Notes: generated by a model from the letters alone, not told the origin. A stretch of 32,779 nt of DNA from Acidobacteriota bacterium (GCA_028875575.1 JAPPDF010000100.1:1-32779), one strand, 5' to 3'; shown: positions 17,328 through 26,568, counted from the stretch's first letter. Numbers and translations: made by a program.

Positions 17328-18812
17328 TTGGGTTCCGATCAGGCACATGATCGCGGTCAGCATGCCCTCTTGACCGATCTGTACCAGTTGACCATGGCCT
17401 TTGGCTATTGGAAGACAGGTTGGGAGGAGAAGGAAGCCGTATTCAACCTTACCTTCCGAAACAATCCATTTGGGGGTGGTTTTTCCATTGCCTGTGGGCT
17501 GGCCAGCGTCATTGAATACCTGGACCGATACTCCTTCAGCGCCGAGGATATCGACTATCTGGGGGAATTGACCGGCAACGATGGCCGGCCGATATTTCAA
17601 TCCGACTTTCTGAGCTATTTGGGAAGACTGAAGCTGACCTGCGAGATTGACGGTTTTCCCGAAGGGGCGTTGGTCTTCCCTCACGAGCCCGTGCTGCGTG
17701 TACGCGGGCCGATCATTCAATGCCAGCTCCTGGAAACAATTCTGCTGAATATCCTCAACTTTCAATCCCTGATTGCCACCAAGGCGGCCCGGGTGTGTCT
17801 GGCAGCCGCCGGAGAGCCCGTGCTGGAATTTGGTCTCCGGAGGGCGCAGGGAAGCGATGGCGGCCTCACGGCAAGCCGGGCCGCCTATATTGGCGGCTGC
17901 GCCGGCACATCCAACCTTCTGGCCGGGAAGCGCTTTGGAATCCCGGTTCGGGGAACTCATGCCCACAGTTGGGTCATGGCCTTTGGAAGCGAGCTTGAAT
18001 CTTTCGAAGCATACGCCAAGGCGCTCCCCAACAATTGCGTCTTCCTGGTGGATACCTATGACACCCTGGAGGGGGTTCGCAACGCTGTTCGGGTGGGGAA
18101 GCAGTTGCGACAATCGGGCCATGAGATGGTGGGAATTCGCCTCGATTCAGGAAACCTGGATCGGCTCAGCCGGGATGCCCGCGAAATCATGGACGAGGCG
18201 GGATTTGCCGAAGCGGTTATCATTGCCAGCAACGATCTTGACGAACACCTCATCGCCTCTCTCAAGCGACGAGGGGCAGCCGTTGGAGTTTGGGGCGTCG
18301 GAACCAGGATGGTGACGGCTGACGGACAGCCGGCAATGGGCGGAGTCTACAAGCTGTCGGCCGTTCGCGGTTCCTCGGGAGACTGGAATTACAAGCTGAA
18401 ACTGTCTGAACAGTCGGTCAAGATGTCGATTCCGGGCATCCTTCAAGTCCGCCGGTTCCAAAAGGCCGGGAGGTTTGTGGGAGATGTCATCTATGACGTG
18501 CGCTTCGGTCAGGGCAGCAAGCAGGTGTTGCTGGATTCCAGCAGAGCGCGTCGGGAGCGGCGGTCTCCTGCCTGGGAAGCCGGTGAAGATCTGCTGATTC
18601 CGGTCTGGCGAAACGGGAAGCAGGTCGGTCAATCGGAGTCAGTGGATTGCTGTCGCCAACGGGCACAGGAGCAGTTGGCCCGATTGGGCCCTGCCCTGAA
18701 GCGCTTGACCCGACCCGGGCAGTATCCGGTGGGTCTCGAGTCGAGGCTTCACCATCTGAGAGAAGGGATGATCCTGGAGAGCAATCGGCATGGAAGCCCT
18801 GATTGTGGTTGA
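17328..18812 (+). CDS. pncB: nicotinate phosphoribosyltransferase
   Basis: 494 residues from TTG 17328, preceded by CAGGAGATGAG. It converts nicotinate and PRPP to nicotinate mononucleotide (EC 6.3.4.21), the committed Preiss-Handler step of NAD salvage. LLTDLYQLTMAFGYW near residues 14-28, EFGLRRAQGSDGGLTASRAA near 167-186 and GTHAHSWVM at 209-217 (containing the conserved histidine) are diagnostic, and VDTYDTLEGV follows. The end overlaps pncA by 23 bases, so the two are probably co-translated. Confidence 0.93.
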   Translation: MGSDQAHDRGQHALLTDLYQLTMAFGYWKTGWEEKEAVFNLTFRNNPFGGGFSIACGLASVIEYLDRYSFSAEDIDYLGELTGNDGRPIFQSDFLSYLGRLKLTCEIDGFPEGALVFPHEPVLRVRGPIIQCQLLETILLNILNFQSLIATKAARVCLAAAGEPVLEFGLRRAQGSDGGLTASRAAYIGGCAGTSNLLAGKRFGIPVRGTHAHSWVMAFGSELESFEAYAKALPNNCVFLVDTYDTLEGVRNAVRVGKQLRQSGHEMVGIRLDSGNLDRLSRDAREIMDEAGFAEAVIIASNDLDEHLIASLKRRGAAVGVWGVGTRMVTADGQPAMGGVYKLSAVRGSSGDWNYKLKLSEQSVKMSIPGILQVRRFQKAGRFVGDVIYDVRFGQGSKQVLLDSSRARRERRSPAWEAGEDLLIPVWRNGKQVGQSESVDCCRQRAQEQLARLGPALKRLTRPGQYPVGLESRLHHLREGMILESNRHGSPDCG

Positions 18813-19413
18813 CATTCAAAATGACTTCATCCCCGGGGGGGCACTGGCCGTGCCCGGGGGAGATGAAGTGATTCCCCTGGTGAACCGGTTGCAGACAGGG
18901 TTCGGGTTGATTGCCGCCACACGGGACTGGCACCCTCCAGATCATGGAAGCTTTGCCGCCAACCATCCCGGAAAGCGTGCAGGGGACTCGATTATGTTGG
19001 AGGGGCTAAATCAGACGCTGTGGCCGGTCCATTGTGTGCAAGACGCGCCGGGAGCTGATTTTGCACCGGGACTCTGCCGAGACCGCTGGGCCAAGGTCGT
19101 TCTCAAAGGGACCGATCCCCGCATTGACAGCTACAGCGGGTTTTATGACAACGGACACCGCATGGCAACCGGCCTCGGGGACTACTTGAAGGAAGAGGGT
19201 GTGAGCACGGTGTTTGTGGCGGGATTGGCCACCGACTATTGTGTCAAGTTCACCGCGCTGGATGCTCAGGGCTTGGGTTTTGAGACCTACGTGGTCCGGG
19301 ATTGTTGCCGGGGCGTCGATCTGAATCCGGGGGACGTGGAACGAGCGGTGGATGAAATGAGAACGGCAGGGGTAGGAATCGTTGACAGCGCCGAGTTGGG
19401 AAAACCTCGGTAG
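18790..19413 (+). CDS. pncA: nicotinamidase
   Basis: 207 residues. It hydrolyses nicotinamide to nicotinate and ammonia (EC 3.5.1.19), feeding the overlapping pncB product. The catalytic triad appears as D8 (VVDIQNDF), K106 (VVLKGTDP) and C151 (GLATDYCVKFTA). D46, H48 and H81 fit the metal site (TRDWHPPDHGSF and WPVHC). The ATG at 18790 lies within the 3' end of pncB. Length is typical (about 200-215). Confidence 0.94.
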   Translation: MEALIVVDIQNDFIPGGALAVPGGDEVIPLVNRLQTGFGLIAATRDWHPPDHGSFAANHPGKRAGDSIMLEGLNQTLWPVHCVQDAPGADFAPGLCRDRWAKVVLKGTDPRIDSYSGFYDNGHRMATGLGDYLKEEGVSTVFVAGLATDYCVKFTALDAQGLGFETYVVRDCCRGVDLNPGDVERAVDEMRTAGVGIVDSAELGKPR

Positions 19414-19456
19414 TGGCGGAGACCACGGGCGCCGGTCGGGCCAGCCCCACCCCCGC

Positions 19457-20296
19457 CTATCTGCGGGCAAATTTCTTTCGCCACTTTCGTGAAAGGCGCT
19501 CGGCCTTCTTGATTTCCTTGGCAGTCATCCGTTGCCCCAATCTGCCCTTCAGGTCCGTCGACTGCTGGTGGACTTCACGGGTGCGCCAGCTCCGGTTGCT
19601 GAACTGGCTCGCCAAATGGATCCAGGCATAGGCCTTCAGATCGTCTTGAGAGAGACCTTCCCCTTTGAGGTAAGCCACTCCCAGGTTGTGCATGGCCTGG
19701 GGTAGTCCCCGCTCGGCTGCTTTCTGGAACCATTTGACGGCTTCCAGTTTGTCCTGGGCGACTCCTCGACCCTCACTGTACATCCGGCCCAGGTTGGATT
19801 GCGCGTGGGGGACACCCTGCTCGGCGGCCAGTCGATACCAGTAAGCCGCCTGTTGATCGTCTTTCGCGAGCCCCTTTCCGTTCTCGTACATGACGCCAAG
19901 GTTGTGTTGAGCGACGGCGTTGCCTCGCTTGGTACCCCGGCGAAACCACTCGATGGCCTGGGAGTCATCCTGAGGAACGCCGCGACCATAGGCGTACCGC
20001 AAGCCCAGAATGGATTGGGCCAGGCCGTGTCCCTGCTCGGCCGCTTTCCGGAACCACTTCACGGCCTCGGACTGATCTCGGGGGACTCCTCGCCCCCAGG
20101 CAAACATCCGTCCCAACAGGACCTGGGCCTCGACGTCCCCCTCATCGGCCAGAGAACGGGCCAGCTGATAGGCGGTACCGTACTGGCCTTGTTCATAAGC
20201 CTCGGTGGCGACTGAGGATTGTGCCGGGAAAGCAGCAGGGAGGGAAAGAGCCAGCGAGAATGGCAAGGTCATGGAGCAGAGCAGTCTCAAGCTCAT
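19457..20296 (-). CDS. secreted Sel1-repeat (TPR-like) protein
   Basis: 279 residues with an N-terminal signal peptide (LLCSMTLPFSLALSLPAAFPAQS). About five Sel1-like repeats of 36 residues follow, such as AQVLLGRMFAWGRGVPRDQS-EAVKWFRKAAEQG, with the pattern A-x-x-x-LG-x-x-Y-x-x-G-x-GV-x-x-D. These solenoids mediate protein contacts. The C-terminus is a basic, helical tail (KEIKKAERLSRKWRKKFARR). It is convergent with pncA and lies 180 bases downstream of the TonB receptor on the same strand. The partner is unknown. Confidence 0.85.
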   Translation of the reverse strand: MSLRLLCSMTLPFSLALSLPAAFPAQSSVATEAYEQGQYGTAYQLARSLADEGDVEAQVLLGRMFAWGRGVPRDQSEAVKWFRKAAEQGHGLAQSILGLRYAYGRGVPQDDSQAIEWFRRGTKRGNAVAQHNLGVMYENGKGLAKDDQQAAYWYRLAAEQGVPHAQSNLGRMYSEGRGVAQDKLEAVKWFQKAAERGLPQAMHNLGVAYLKGEGLSQDDLKAYAWIHLASQFSNRSWRTREVHQQSTDLKGRLGQRMTAKEIKKAERLSRKWRKKFARR

Positions 20297-20475
20297 GGCA
20301 TGCCTCGATCTCTTCCTTAACTAGCTGGAGTGTGAACCATCGGCGGGAAGAATACAAGTAGAAACTCGGGCGTGGCTTCGCCGGAGGGGACGATCCATCC
20401 TTGCACTCCGGTGGGCGGGAAACACCTGTCCTCAACGGTGCCGCCGTCTGACAATGCATGTCCCTTCGTTCCGGA

Positions 20476-22986
20476 TCAGTTCTCTGCCTTGCCCAGCCAG
20501 CGCAACCGAATGACCAGCTTTCTGGGAGATCGTCCGAAGAGATTATGGAACTCGGGAGAGTCGATATTGTTGTTGACCAGATTGTAGTTGGGTCGATTGG
20601 TCACGTTATCCACGCCCGGCCGCAACGACCACTGATGTCCGAGGAGGGTCAATGTTCTCTGGACGTGGATGTTCAGGTTGAAATGCCGGGGAAGTCGCCA
20701 GCTGTTGATTCGGCCGACCTGTTTGCCGTTGTCGTCATGGATACTGAAGGGGAATCCGTCACGCCACTCGGCAAAAAGGGCCACTGAGGTCTTTTTCCCG
20801 ATAGGGAAGGATGCCCAGGACACCAGTCGGTGGGGCACATCCCAGGAGGGTCGGCCCGCGATGTCGGAAAACAGGATGGGGTCGTCGGTATCCAGGTCCA
20901 GAGCGGCATTGGAGCGGGCTCGAGAATAGGTGTAGCTCAGGAACCAGCGGTGGTGTTCCCGGAACAGTCTGCTTAGAGAGATCTCCACCGAGTCGTAGGT
21001 ATTCTCCCTGAAATTCTGTAGCTGATAGTGGATAGCCCGACTCCCGGGAGGCAGGCGATCGTCCTGGATCATTCGGATTGAGATGGGGACCTGTGCGTAT
21101 CCGTTCCGCATCCTCTTGCGCAAGTAGTTGAGGTTGAGATCGGTGCCGTAGGGCAGCTTCTGTTGCCAGCCGGCGCTCAGATTCTGTGTCCTGGGGATGG
21201 TGAGCAGGGATCGGTCCAGGGTGAAGAATCTGACGTTGAGAGGTTGCAGTGGAGTGATGCCGTCCCCGGCGAAGTCGGTAAAGATGGAATTTTGGTCTCG
21301 ATGACGGGTGAAGACCCGGAAGTAGGTGGTGGCCGGAATCCAACCGAATCCGGCCGAGAATTTGGTGCTGTCAAGTCCAACAGGCATGAAGGCCAGGCTG
21401 AATCTGGGGGTAACCACGCCGCGGGAAACAACGCGGTCCCAATCCCAGCGGAGCCCCAACTCCGCCACCAGCCGCGGTTGGATGGCCCACCGGTCCTGCA
21501 GGTAAGCGGCAGTTTCCAGATTCCATTCACTGAATTCGCCGCTTCCGCCGAACGACAGCCTGCTTGACCGGGTTCCGTCCAGGCGGAAATATTCGATGGC
21601 GGACCGCCGGATGTCCTGGAAGTAGCGGGAATAGTCGAGATTGGCTCCCACCTTGGTCTGGTGCTGTCCGAGCCAGTTCCAAGGGGGACTGAACAAATCG
21701 ACCCGCCACTGGTCGCGGCTGCTGATATGCAAGGTGTCGATGGGGAAGTTTCCGCCTCTTTCAAAGGACGTGATCCGATAGGTCTGGCTTCCTTGAGGGA
21801 CCTGCCGATTGATCGAGCGGTAGGCCGCGTAGCCGAATTCCAGGATACTCTCGGAGGATAGAACCCATTGATCCTTCAGATTGAAGAAATACCTGCGGGC
21901 TCGCCTGTCCAGGGTGGTCTCCAGCGGGTTCAGGGGAGACAGGCCCGATTTGGGCGCGTTGAGATAGTCCACTACGAACCCTGAGCTCAGCGTGTGTCGG
22001 GGCGTGAGCTTGGCTTGAACTCGCAAGCTGTTGTTAACGGCCCAGGATACGTGACGGTCCTGGCCGACCGGCAGCTCGGGGATGATGTTTTCCTCGTAGA
22101 GGAGATCCAGACTGTTGAAGAACCAGGCGCGATTCTTGAGGATCGGCCCGGAGAAATTGTGGCGGGGTCTCCAGTCGCGGAATCGGAGTCCCCGGGTAAA
22201 TTCGATCCCGGGAACGAAGTTGGTGAACCGTTGCCTGAACTGGTCATCTCCCATTCGGGAATTGAGGACCATGGTGCCGCCTGTCCCCTTGCCGAACTCG
22301 GCCGAGTAGCGCCCGGAAAACAGATCCAGGGATTTGACCGATTCGGCTCCCAGTCCCATCTCCAGCTTTCCCGAGGCAGGATCGGACAGGTTGAATCCAT
22401 CCAGGGACCAGTTCATCTCTTCCACCGAGCTTCCATGAAAGTGCAAGTCACCCTTCGGATCCCTCAAAACGCCCGGCAAGACCGCCGCGGCGCCTTGAAT
22501 CCGAAGCTTGGTCGAGCGGGTAACGGGGATGGAGTCGATTTCCCTTTCCTCCAGTGCCTGCGACATGGCGACCTGCTCCACCGACAGGTGGTCGTCAGGA
22601 TAGACGTCGACCGTGATTTGGGATTTCTCCAGGGAGATGAGCTCGATGTTGACGAGGTTCACCCCGGTGATTAAATCCAGGGCTTTGTCCTCGATCGGGT
22701 AATAGTCGCCATGGGTTGCCTGGAGAAGATACTTCCCGGCTCGAACCAGGTTGAAACTGAATGTCCCCTGTTCACTGGAACGTGTGGTTACCTCTACACC
22801 AGGAACGCTACTGTTCTCAATGAGGAATCTGACCTCCCGGATGGGGTTGAGGCCTTGATCGGTGACGGTCCCGCTCACCACCACCTGCGCCATCACCGGT
22901 TCCACAAGGCAGAGGAGCACGGCTCCGACACCTGCCGTCAGTCGCAGCCCCAACCATCCCCTGGCGACCCATTTCAGCGTTGTCAT
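20476..22986 (-). CDS. Oar-like TonB-dependent outer-membrane receptor
   Basis: 836 residues from ATG 22986, chosen because a GAAGGA site precedes it and a signal peptide (about residues 10-34, ending VMAQ) follows; the open frame runs further upstream to 23175 without a sensible leader. Residues 36-120 form a carboxypeptidase-regulatory-like beta sandwich (VSGTVTDQGLNPIREVRFLI). A plug-like domain spans about 155-245 (HGSSVEEMNWSLDGFNL, then SGRYSAEFGKGTGGTMVLNS). The rest is beta-barrel rich in alternating aromatics, ending IRLRWLGKAEN. Such receptors are numerous in Acidobacteria and are thought to import complex carbohydrates or peptides. No TonB, ExbB or regulator gene is adjacent; the substrate is unknown. 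Confidence 0.85.
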   Translation of the reverse strand: MTTLKWVARGWLGLRLTAGVGAVLLCLVEPVMAQVVVSGTVTDQGLNPIREVRFLIENSSVPGVEVTTRSSEQGTFSFNLVRAGKYLLQATHGDYYPIEDKALDLITGVNLVNIELISLEKSQITVDVYPDDHLSVEQVAMSQALEEREIDSIPVTRSTKLRIQGAAAVLPGVLRDPKGDLHFHGSSVEEMNWSLDGFNLSDPASGKLEMGLGAESVKSLDLFSGRYSAEFGKGTGGTMVLNSRMGDDQFRQRFTNFVPGIEFTRGLRFRDWRPRHNFSGPILKNRAWFFNSLDLLYEENIIPELPVGQDRHVSWAVNNSLRVQAKLTPRHTLSSGFVVDYLNAPKSGLSPLNPLETTLDRRARRYFFNLKDQWVLSSESILEFGYAAYRSINRQVPQGSQTYRITSFERGGNFPIDTLHISSRDQWRVDLFSPPWNWLGQHQTKVGANLDYSRYFQDIRRSAIEYFRLDGTRSSRLSFGGSGEFSEWNLETAAYLQDRWAIQPRLVAELGLRWDWDRVVSRGVVTPRFSLAFMPVGLDSTKFSAGFGWIPATTYFRVFTRHRDQNSIFTDFAGDGITPLQPLNVRFFTLDRSLLTIPRTQNLSAGWQQKLPYGTDLNLNYLRKRMRNGYAQVPISIRMIQDDRLPPGSRAIHYQLQNFRENTYDSVEISLSRLFREHHRWFLSYTYSRARSNAALDLDTDDPILFSDIAGRPSWDVPHRLVSWASFPIGKKTSVALFAEWRDGFPFSIHDDNGKQVGRINSWRLPRHFNLNIHVQRTLTLLGHQWSLRPGVDNVTNRPNYNLVNNNIDSPEFHNLFGRSPRKLVIRLRWLGKAEN

Positions 22987-23393
22987 GAGAAATCCTTCGC
23001 TGCCATTGTGAATTGACAGGATGTCAAAGGTCAATGGAGGCGCCACCCAGCCGGGCTGGCTATCGATTCCACCAGGGCGGCGAGAATCGCGCCTCCTTGG
23101 CATCAGGAGATCCGCGAAGAGCCACCAGGGAGAAAGGGATACCCGCGAAGGGACCTGTCGAAGCCAAAGGGACATGACACAGCCGGCTGCACCCTGGGAG
23201 GGCTACGGTGGGTGCTGAAGGGACAAGGACAAGAGCGAGAGCTCGCAACCAGCTATTCCCGCAAGCCTTTAGAAATTAGCCAATAAGGTACTTGAGAAAA
23301 GGGGTTTATCCTGAAGGTATCCAGCCACCCGAGGGGAAACGCAAGACCGTGCTGCTCGGGGTGGCTCTCCGCTCGGCTCCTGCCGATAGTTTG
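22987..23393. other. 407-base gap between the VWA gene and the TonB receptor gene
   Basis: No gene is supported here. A hairpin-like pair, CCACCCGAG (about 23329) with CTCGGGGTGG (about 23357), lies just past the stop of the minus-strand VWA gene and could help end its transcript, though no T-tract follows. The 23260-23300 part is AT-richer and may hold a minus-strand promoter, without a clear consensus pair. Confidence 0.35.
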
Positions 23394-24866
23394 CTAGAAC
23401 GGACGGCTGTAGTAGCCACGCTTGGCTCTGACGATGACATTCGGGAGGTCGATCTCGATCTTGATGCGGCGAAACCTGCCGTCATTTTTCTTGTTGGTGG
23501 GACTGTAGGCCAGGCTGTACTGGCTGCTCAGCTCGGCGGCAATTTCCTGGAAAGCATCGCCCAGGTTGCGGAGGCCCTCGGAGACGTAAAGGGTGCCCCC
23601 AGTGACCTCTGCCAACTGTTGCAGATACTCGCGGCCCTGGTCATATTCCGCGTCGCTTCGGCCGAGGCCGACGCCGGTGGGGAATCGGGGGTCGCGGCTT
23701 GGAGGAGGCCGGCGGCGAGAAGTTGGGCGGCGAGAGGGCACGGGCAATCCGACGCGTCCCCCACCGGTCGGCAATCCGACTGTACCCCCACCGGTCGGCA
23801 ACCCGACCTGCCCCCCGCCGGTCGGAATACCCGTGGTGCCGCCTCCCCTCCTCGAGGGAGGTCTCCGGTTGCGGGACATGGGCCCCCTATCGTACCGGGT
23901 GTCGAAAAAGATCGGGTAGATGAGCGTATCGGCCTCTTTGGCCAGTTCGATGGTTTCACTCCGCGTAGAAGTGGGGCTGGCGGTGTCGACGCCATCGGTG
24001 AAGAGCACCATGGCCTTTCGTTCCGGTCTGGGACGGAGCTTCTGCTGCAGGGCGAGGTAGACGGCTTCATAGAGCTGGGTGGATCCCCCGGTACGAGTTC
24101 CCTTGATAGCCCGTTCGGTAGCTGGCTTGCTGCGGGTAAAGTCACTATCGAGGTGCACTTCATCGTCGAAAGAGATGACCAGCACGTCGTCGTCGACATG
24201 AATCTGATCGATGAAGCGAATGGCTTCGTCCTGGATCTGTGTCAACTTGTTAATGGTGCTGTTGCTGGTGTCCAGGAGCAGTCCCACGGCGAAGGGGGTG
24301 TCCACCGGGGAGAAGTGAGTAATTTGTTGCTCGACCCTGTCCTCGTAGATCCGGAAGTTTTCCTTCGTCAGGTAGGTCAGGTATCTACCGTTGGTGTCGG
24401 TCACCACCACGTTGACATTGACCAGGTCCACGTCCACCGAGAGCGTGTAGCGATCATCGGCCCCGCTGGCCCCATCCTGGCCTTGCTTTGGGTTAGCGGA
24501 ATTGGGACCGGGTTGGGGGTCGCCGCCGGCGTCGGGTTCCCTCGGAGCAACCTGTGCGTGACGGGCCACGGCCTTCAGGATCCGTCGGGTGGCACCCAGT
24601 TGTTTCAGGGCCTTCCTGGCCGACTTGTCGACGCGGAAGCCGACCTTGCGCTGCGCGATGAGGTAAAGGACCCGATCCTCGGAGACCTGTCCTTGCTGGA
24701 ATTGCTGAATCAGGTGCTTGAGTTGGTTCCAGGAGAGGGGCTGGTCGGCCTGGTAGGTCCATAGGGCCGGAACCAGCCAGCAGCTGGCAAGAAAGACCAA
24801 CAGAAGGACCTTGGCCGGCCGAGCCGGGCATGAGTGAATACGACTGTCGAGCATGCGAGCTAGCAT
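23394..24866 (-). CDS. VWA-domain protein, acidobacterial type
   Basis: 490 residues with an N-terminal hydrophobic segment (about 19-36), so exported or anchored. Residues 45-103 are a charged helical region, and 110-137 a Pro/Gly/Asp-rich linker. The VWA domain starts near 145 (VDVDLVNVNVVVTDTNG) and keeps its metal-ion site: D199-x-S201-x-S203, T263 and D291 (VLFTDGVD). Between about residues 325 and 405 a basic, Pro/Gly-rich insert includes the 9-residue repeat GLPTGGGTV (346-375). The C-terminus YYSRPF is typical of the acidobacterial family. Function is unknown; metal-dependent protein binding is likely. ATG 24854 is an alternative start. Confidence 0.82.
   Translation of the reverse strand: MLARMLDSRIHSCPARPAKVLLLVFLASCWLVPALWTYQADQPLSWNQLKHLIQQFQQGQVSEDRVLYLIAQRKVGFRVDKSARKALKQLGATRRILKAVARHAQVAPREPDAGGDPQPGPNSANPKQGQDGASGADDRYTLSVDVDLVNVNVVVTDTNGRYLTYLTKENFRIYEDRVEQQITHFSPVDTPFAVGLLLDTSNSTINKLTQIQDEAIRFIDQIHVDDDVLVISFDDEVHLDSDFTRSKPATERAIKGTRTGGSTQLYEAVYLALQQKLRPRPERKAMVLFTDGVDTASPTSTRSETIELAKEADTLIYPIFFDTRYDRGPMSRNRRPPSRRGGGTTGIPTGGGQVGLPTGGGTVGLPTGGGRVGLPVPSRRPTSRRRPPPSRDPRFPTGVGLGRSDAEYDQGREYLQQLAEVTGGTLYVSEGLRNLGDAFQEIAAELSSQYSLAYSPTNKKNDGRFRRIKIEIDLPNVIVRAKRGYYSRPF
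23742..23831 (-). repeat. 27-bp tandem repeat inside the VWA gene
   Basis: Three in-frame copies of a 27-base unit plus a partial fourth encode GIPTGGGQV, GLPTGGGTV, GLPTGGGRV and GLP. The copies are nearly identical at DNA level (core CCACCGGTCGGCAA on the plus strand), so they look recent and could vary in number between strains. Confidence 0.75.
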
Positions 24867-24960
24867 ACCAGATTGCCGGATTGGCGAGAGGAGACGGTGA
24901 CCCTTTTTCGGAACTTGGATGTCGATCTTGGGGGAAATGTTGTATGGAAATACGGAGACA

Positions 24961-25222
24961 GGGCTCTAGCCCGCATTTCTCACCAGGTCGCTGGTGGCGT
25001 GATGAAATCGAGTTGATTTTCAGTACCTTGATAGGCTCCATGTAAAGGGCTTGCTGGTAACAGACGGCGCTGAGCACGCCCTGGCTGGTCCTTTTCCCTT
25101 CAGCGCGCACATGCTCCCGCGACCGTAGTGACCGCTACGCTCTTCGGTCGCGAGCACGCGCTGAAGGAAAAAGTCCTGCGCCATGATCACGCCCCCTGGT
25201 GAGAAATGCGGGCTAGCAGCCC
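24961..25222. mobile_element. non-autonomous inverted-repeat element (MITE-like)
   Basis: A 22-base perfect inverted repeat bounds the element: 24966-24987 (CTAGCCCGCATTTCTCACC...) and 25195-25216. Pairing extends outward (GGGCT at 24961, AGCCC to 25222 with one extra base) and inward (GGCGTGAT with ATCACGCC). The centre holds a long imperfect hairpin, about 25091-25172, built from CCTTCAGCGCG with CGCGCTGAAGG, GCGACCG with CGGTCGC, and GTAG with CTAC. No open frame encodes a transposase. The right arm carries the stop codon of the dioxygenase gene. Flanking target duplications were not recognised. Confidence 0.6.
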
Positions 25223-26169
25223 GGGGTCGGCCGGCTTCTCCTTGAGAGCCACAGTCGGACGTAGTGCCTGCGTTCCGGAGGGCGGGTCGAATCCTCGAAC
25301 GCGGTGCGATTGTGGAGAATCCAGTGGTTGTTGGTCAGAAGAACCTGGCCTGCTCGCAGCCGGAACTCGACACGGAACTCGGGGAGCCTCAACAGACTCT
25401 CCAGGACCTCCAGGGCGCGGAGTTGGCGCCGAGTGAGGGGGCGACCGGCCTTTTGGTGACCGACTTCAATGTAGTAGTGCAGATAGCGAACGGTGAGCTC
25501 TCCGGATGCCCAAGAGAAAATGGGGCTCTGAGAGATGGGCGATTCACCCGGGAGAAATTCTCCTCTGCGATCGAACCAGAAAGGCTGATAGAGGCAGGGC
25601 AGCAGGTCGGCGTGCCGGCTGAGAAGGCGGTTGTGCAGCGTGAGGGCACTGATCAACTGGGACTCGCCCCCCTTGACCGCCGGTCGCAGGCAGAGCAAGG
25701 CAACCAGGTCGGGGATCACCTGACCGAAGGCGTTGTCCGTGTGAAAGCTGCTCTCTGCCGTAGTTCCGGAAAAGCGGCCACCCCGGGTGACGTCGTATCC
25801 CTTGTCTTTCACATCGAACAGAAGCGTTCCGGCAATGTCCTGGGTCATGGGGAGACCGAATTCGCAGCCCAATAGCCAGAAGAGCGCCCGGGCCCGGCTC
25901 GGCGAGCACTGGCCCACGGGAATGCGATCCAGCACCACAAAGCCTCGGCCTCGGTCAAGGATGGCTCGCAGCGATTGCCAGTCCCTGCACGCATTCCATG
26001 GTGGGATTGGCAAGTCGGTGATTGGTTGGCCGGGATTCTTCTCGAGACCGGAGGCCACTTGGCCGGCAGAGTCCAGCCAACCTGGTGGAAGCTGCGCTGT
26101 CCAGGAGAACTCTTCTCCGACCGTTTGGCGTGTCCAGGCTCGGTCGTCGAGGATCGGTTCGGTCAGCAC
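25213..26169 (-). CDS. TauD/TfdA-type Fe(II)/2-oxoglutarate dioxygenase
   Basis: 318 residues, soluble. The iron triad is visible: H143 and D145 in SSFHTDNAF, and H286 in NNHWILHNRTAF. R305 in RRHYVRLWL fits the 2-oxoglutarate-binding arginine. Length and layout agree with the TauD/TfdA or clavaminate-synthase-like superfamily, which hydroxylates or cleaves small organic acids and amino acid derivatives. The substrate cannot be told. The last codons and stop lie in an inverted-repeat element, so the C-terminal GC end is repeat-derived. It is divergent from an ornithine cyclodeaminase-family gene. Confidence 0.85.
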   Translation of the reverse strand: MLTEPILDDRAWTRQTVGEEFSWTAQLPPGWLDSAGQVASGLEKNPGQPITDLPIPPWNACRDWQSLRAILDRGRGFVVLDRIPVGQCSPSRARALFWLLGCEFGLPMTQDIAGTLLFDVKDKGYDVTRGGRFSGTTAESSFHTDNAFGQVIPDLVALLCLRPAVKGGESQLISALTLHNRLLSRHADLLPCLYQPFWFDRRGEFLPGESPISQSPIFSWASGELTVRYLHYYIEVGHQKAGRPLTRRQLRALEVLESLLRLPEFRVEFRLRAGQVLLTNNHWILHNRTAFEDSTRPPERRHYVRLWLSRRSRPTPGC

Positions 26170-26568
26170 GCTATCTTCAGGGCGAAGGTGACATTAGGCG
26201 CTTCGCAGTCAGCCATGGTAGTTTACCTGGTGTTTTGCCTCAGGAACAGGGTTGCCCTCTTTCGGAGCGCGACGGCGCCGGATTCCAGGAGCGACGACGA
26301 GCCAATGCTCATTCATTGTAAGGAGGAGCGACGACGAAGACGGCGCCGTACCGCCCGAACCCGGAGGGCCGATGGAGGTTCCGGGGAGGGAGAGCACAAC
26401 GGTGCCGGCTGGCTGAAACGCGACGGGCCTCTCCTACCGACCGTTTACCGGCGGAACCTCCATCGGAGATGGTGACCCTATTTCTGAGACTAGACACGAG
26501 CCCCCGTTTGAGGCTTCAAGGCGATCTGAAGCCCTGCTTGAGGTTTTCCGAAATCCGAGGAATTGCCC
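26170..26568. promoter_or_regulatory. divergent intergenic region with 15-bp inverted repeat
   Basis: This 399-base gap separates two divergent genes. CCGATGGAGGTTCCG (26369-26383) is exactly inverted at 26452-26466, with 68 bases between the arms. GGAGCGACGACGA occurs twice as a direct repeat (26288-26300 and 26325-26337). No gene is recognised. The inverted repeat could be an operator or a cruciform; this is inference. Confidence 0.45.

Noticed and set aside
23742..23831. Possible CRISPR-like or intergenic tandem repeat
   Set aside because: The units are contiguous without spacers, 27 bases long and in frame within a coding sequence.
23292..24764. A 490-codon plus-strand frame opposite the VWA gene
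   Set aside because: The minus-strand frame has a hydrophobic leader, an intact metal site and a known family pattern; the plus-strand frame has none of these.
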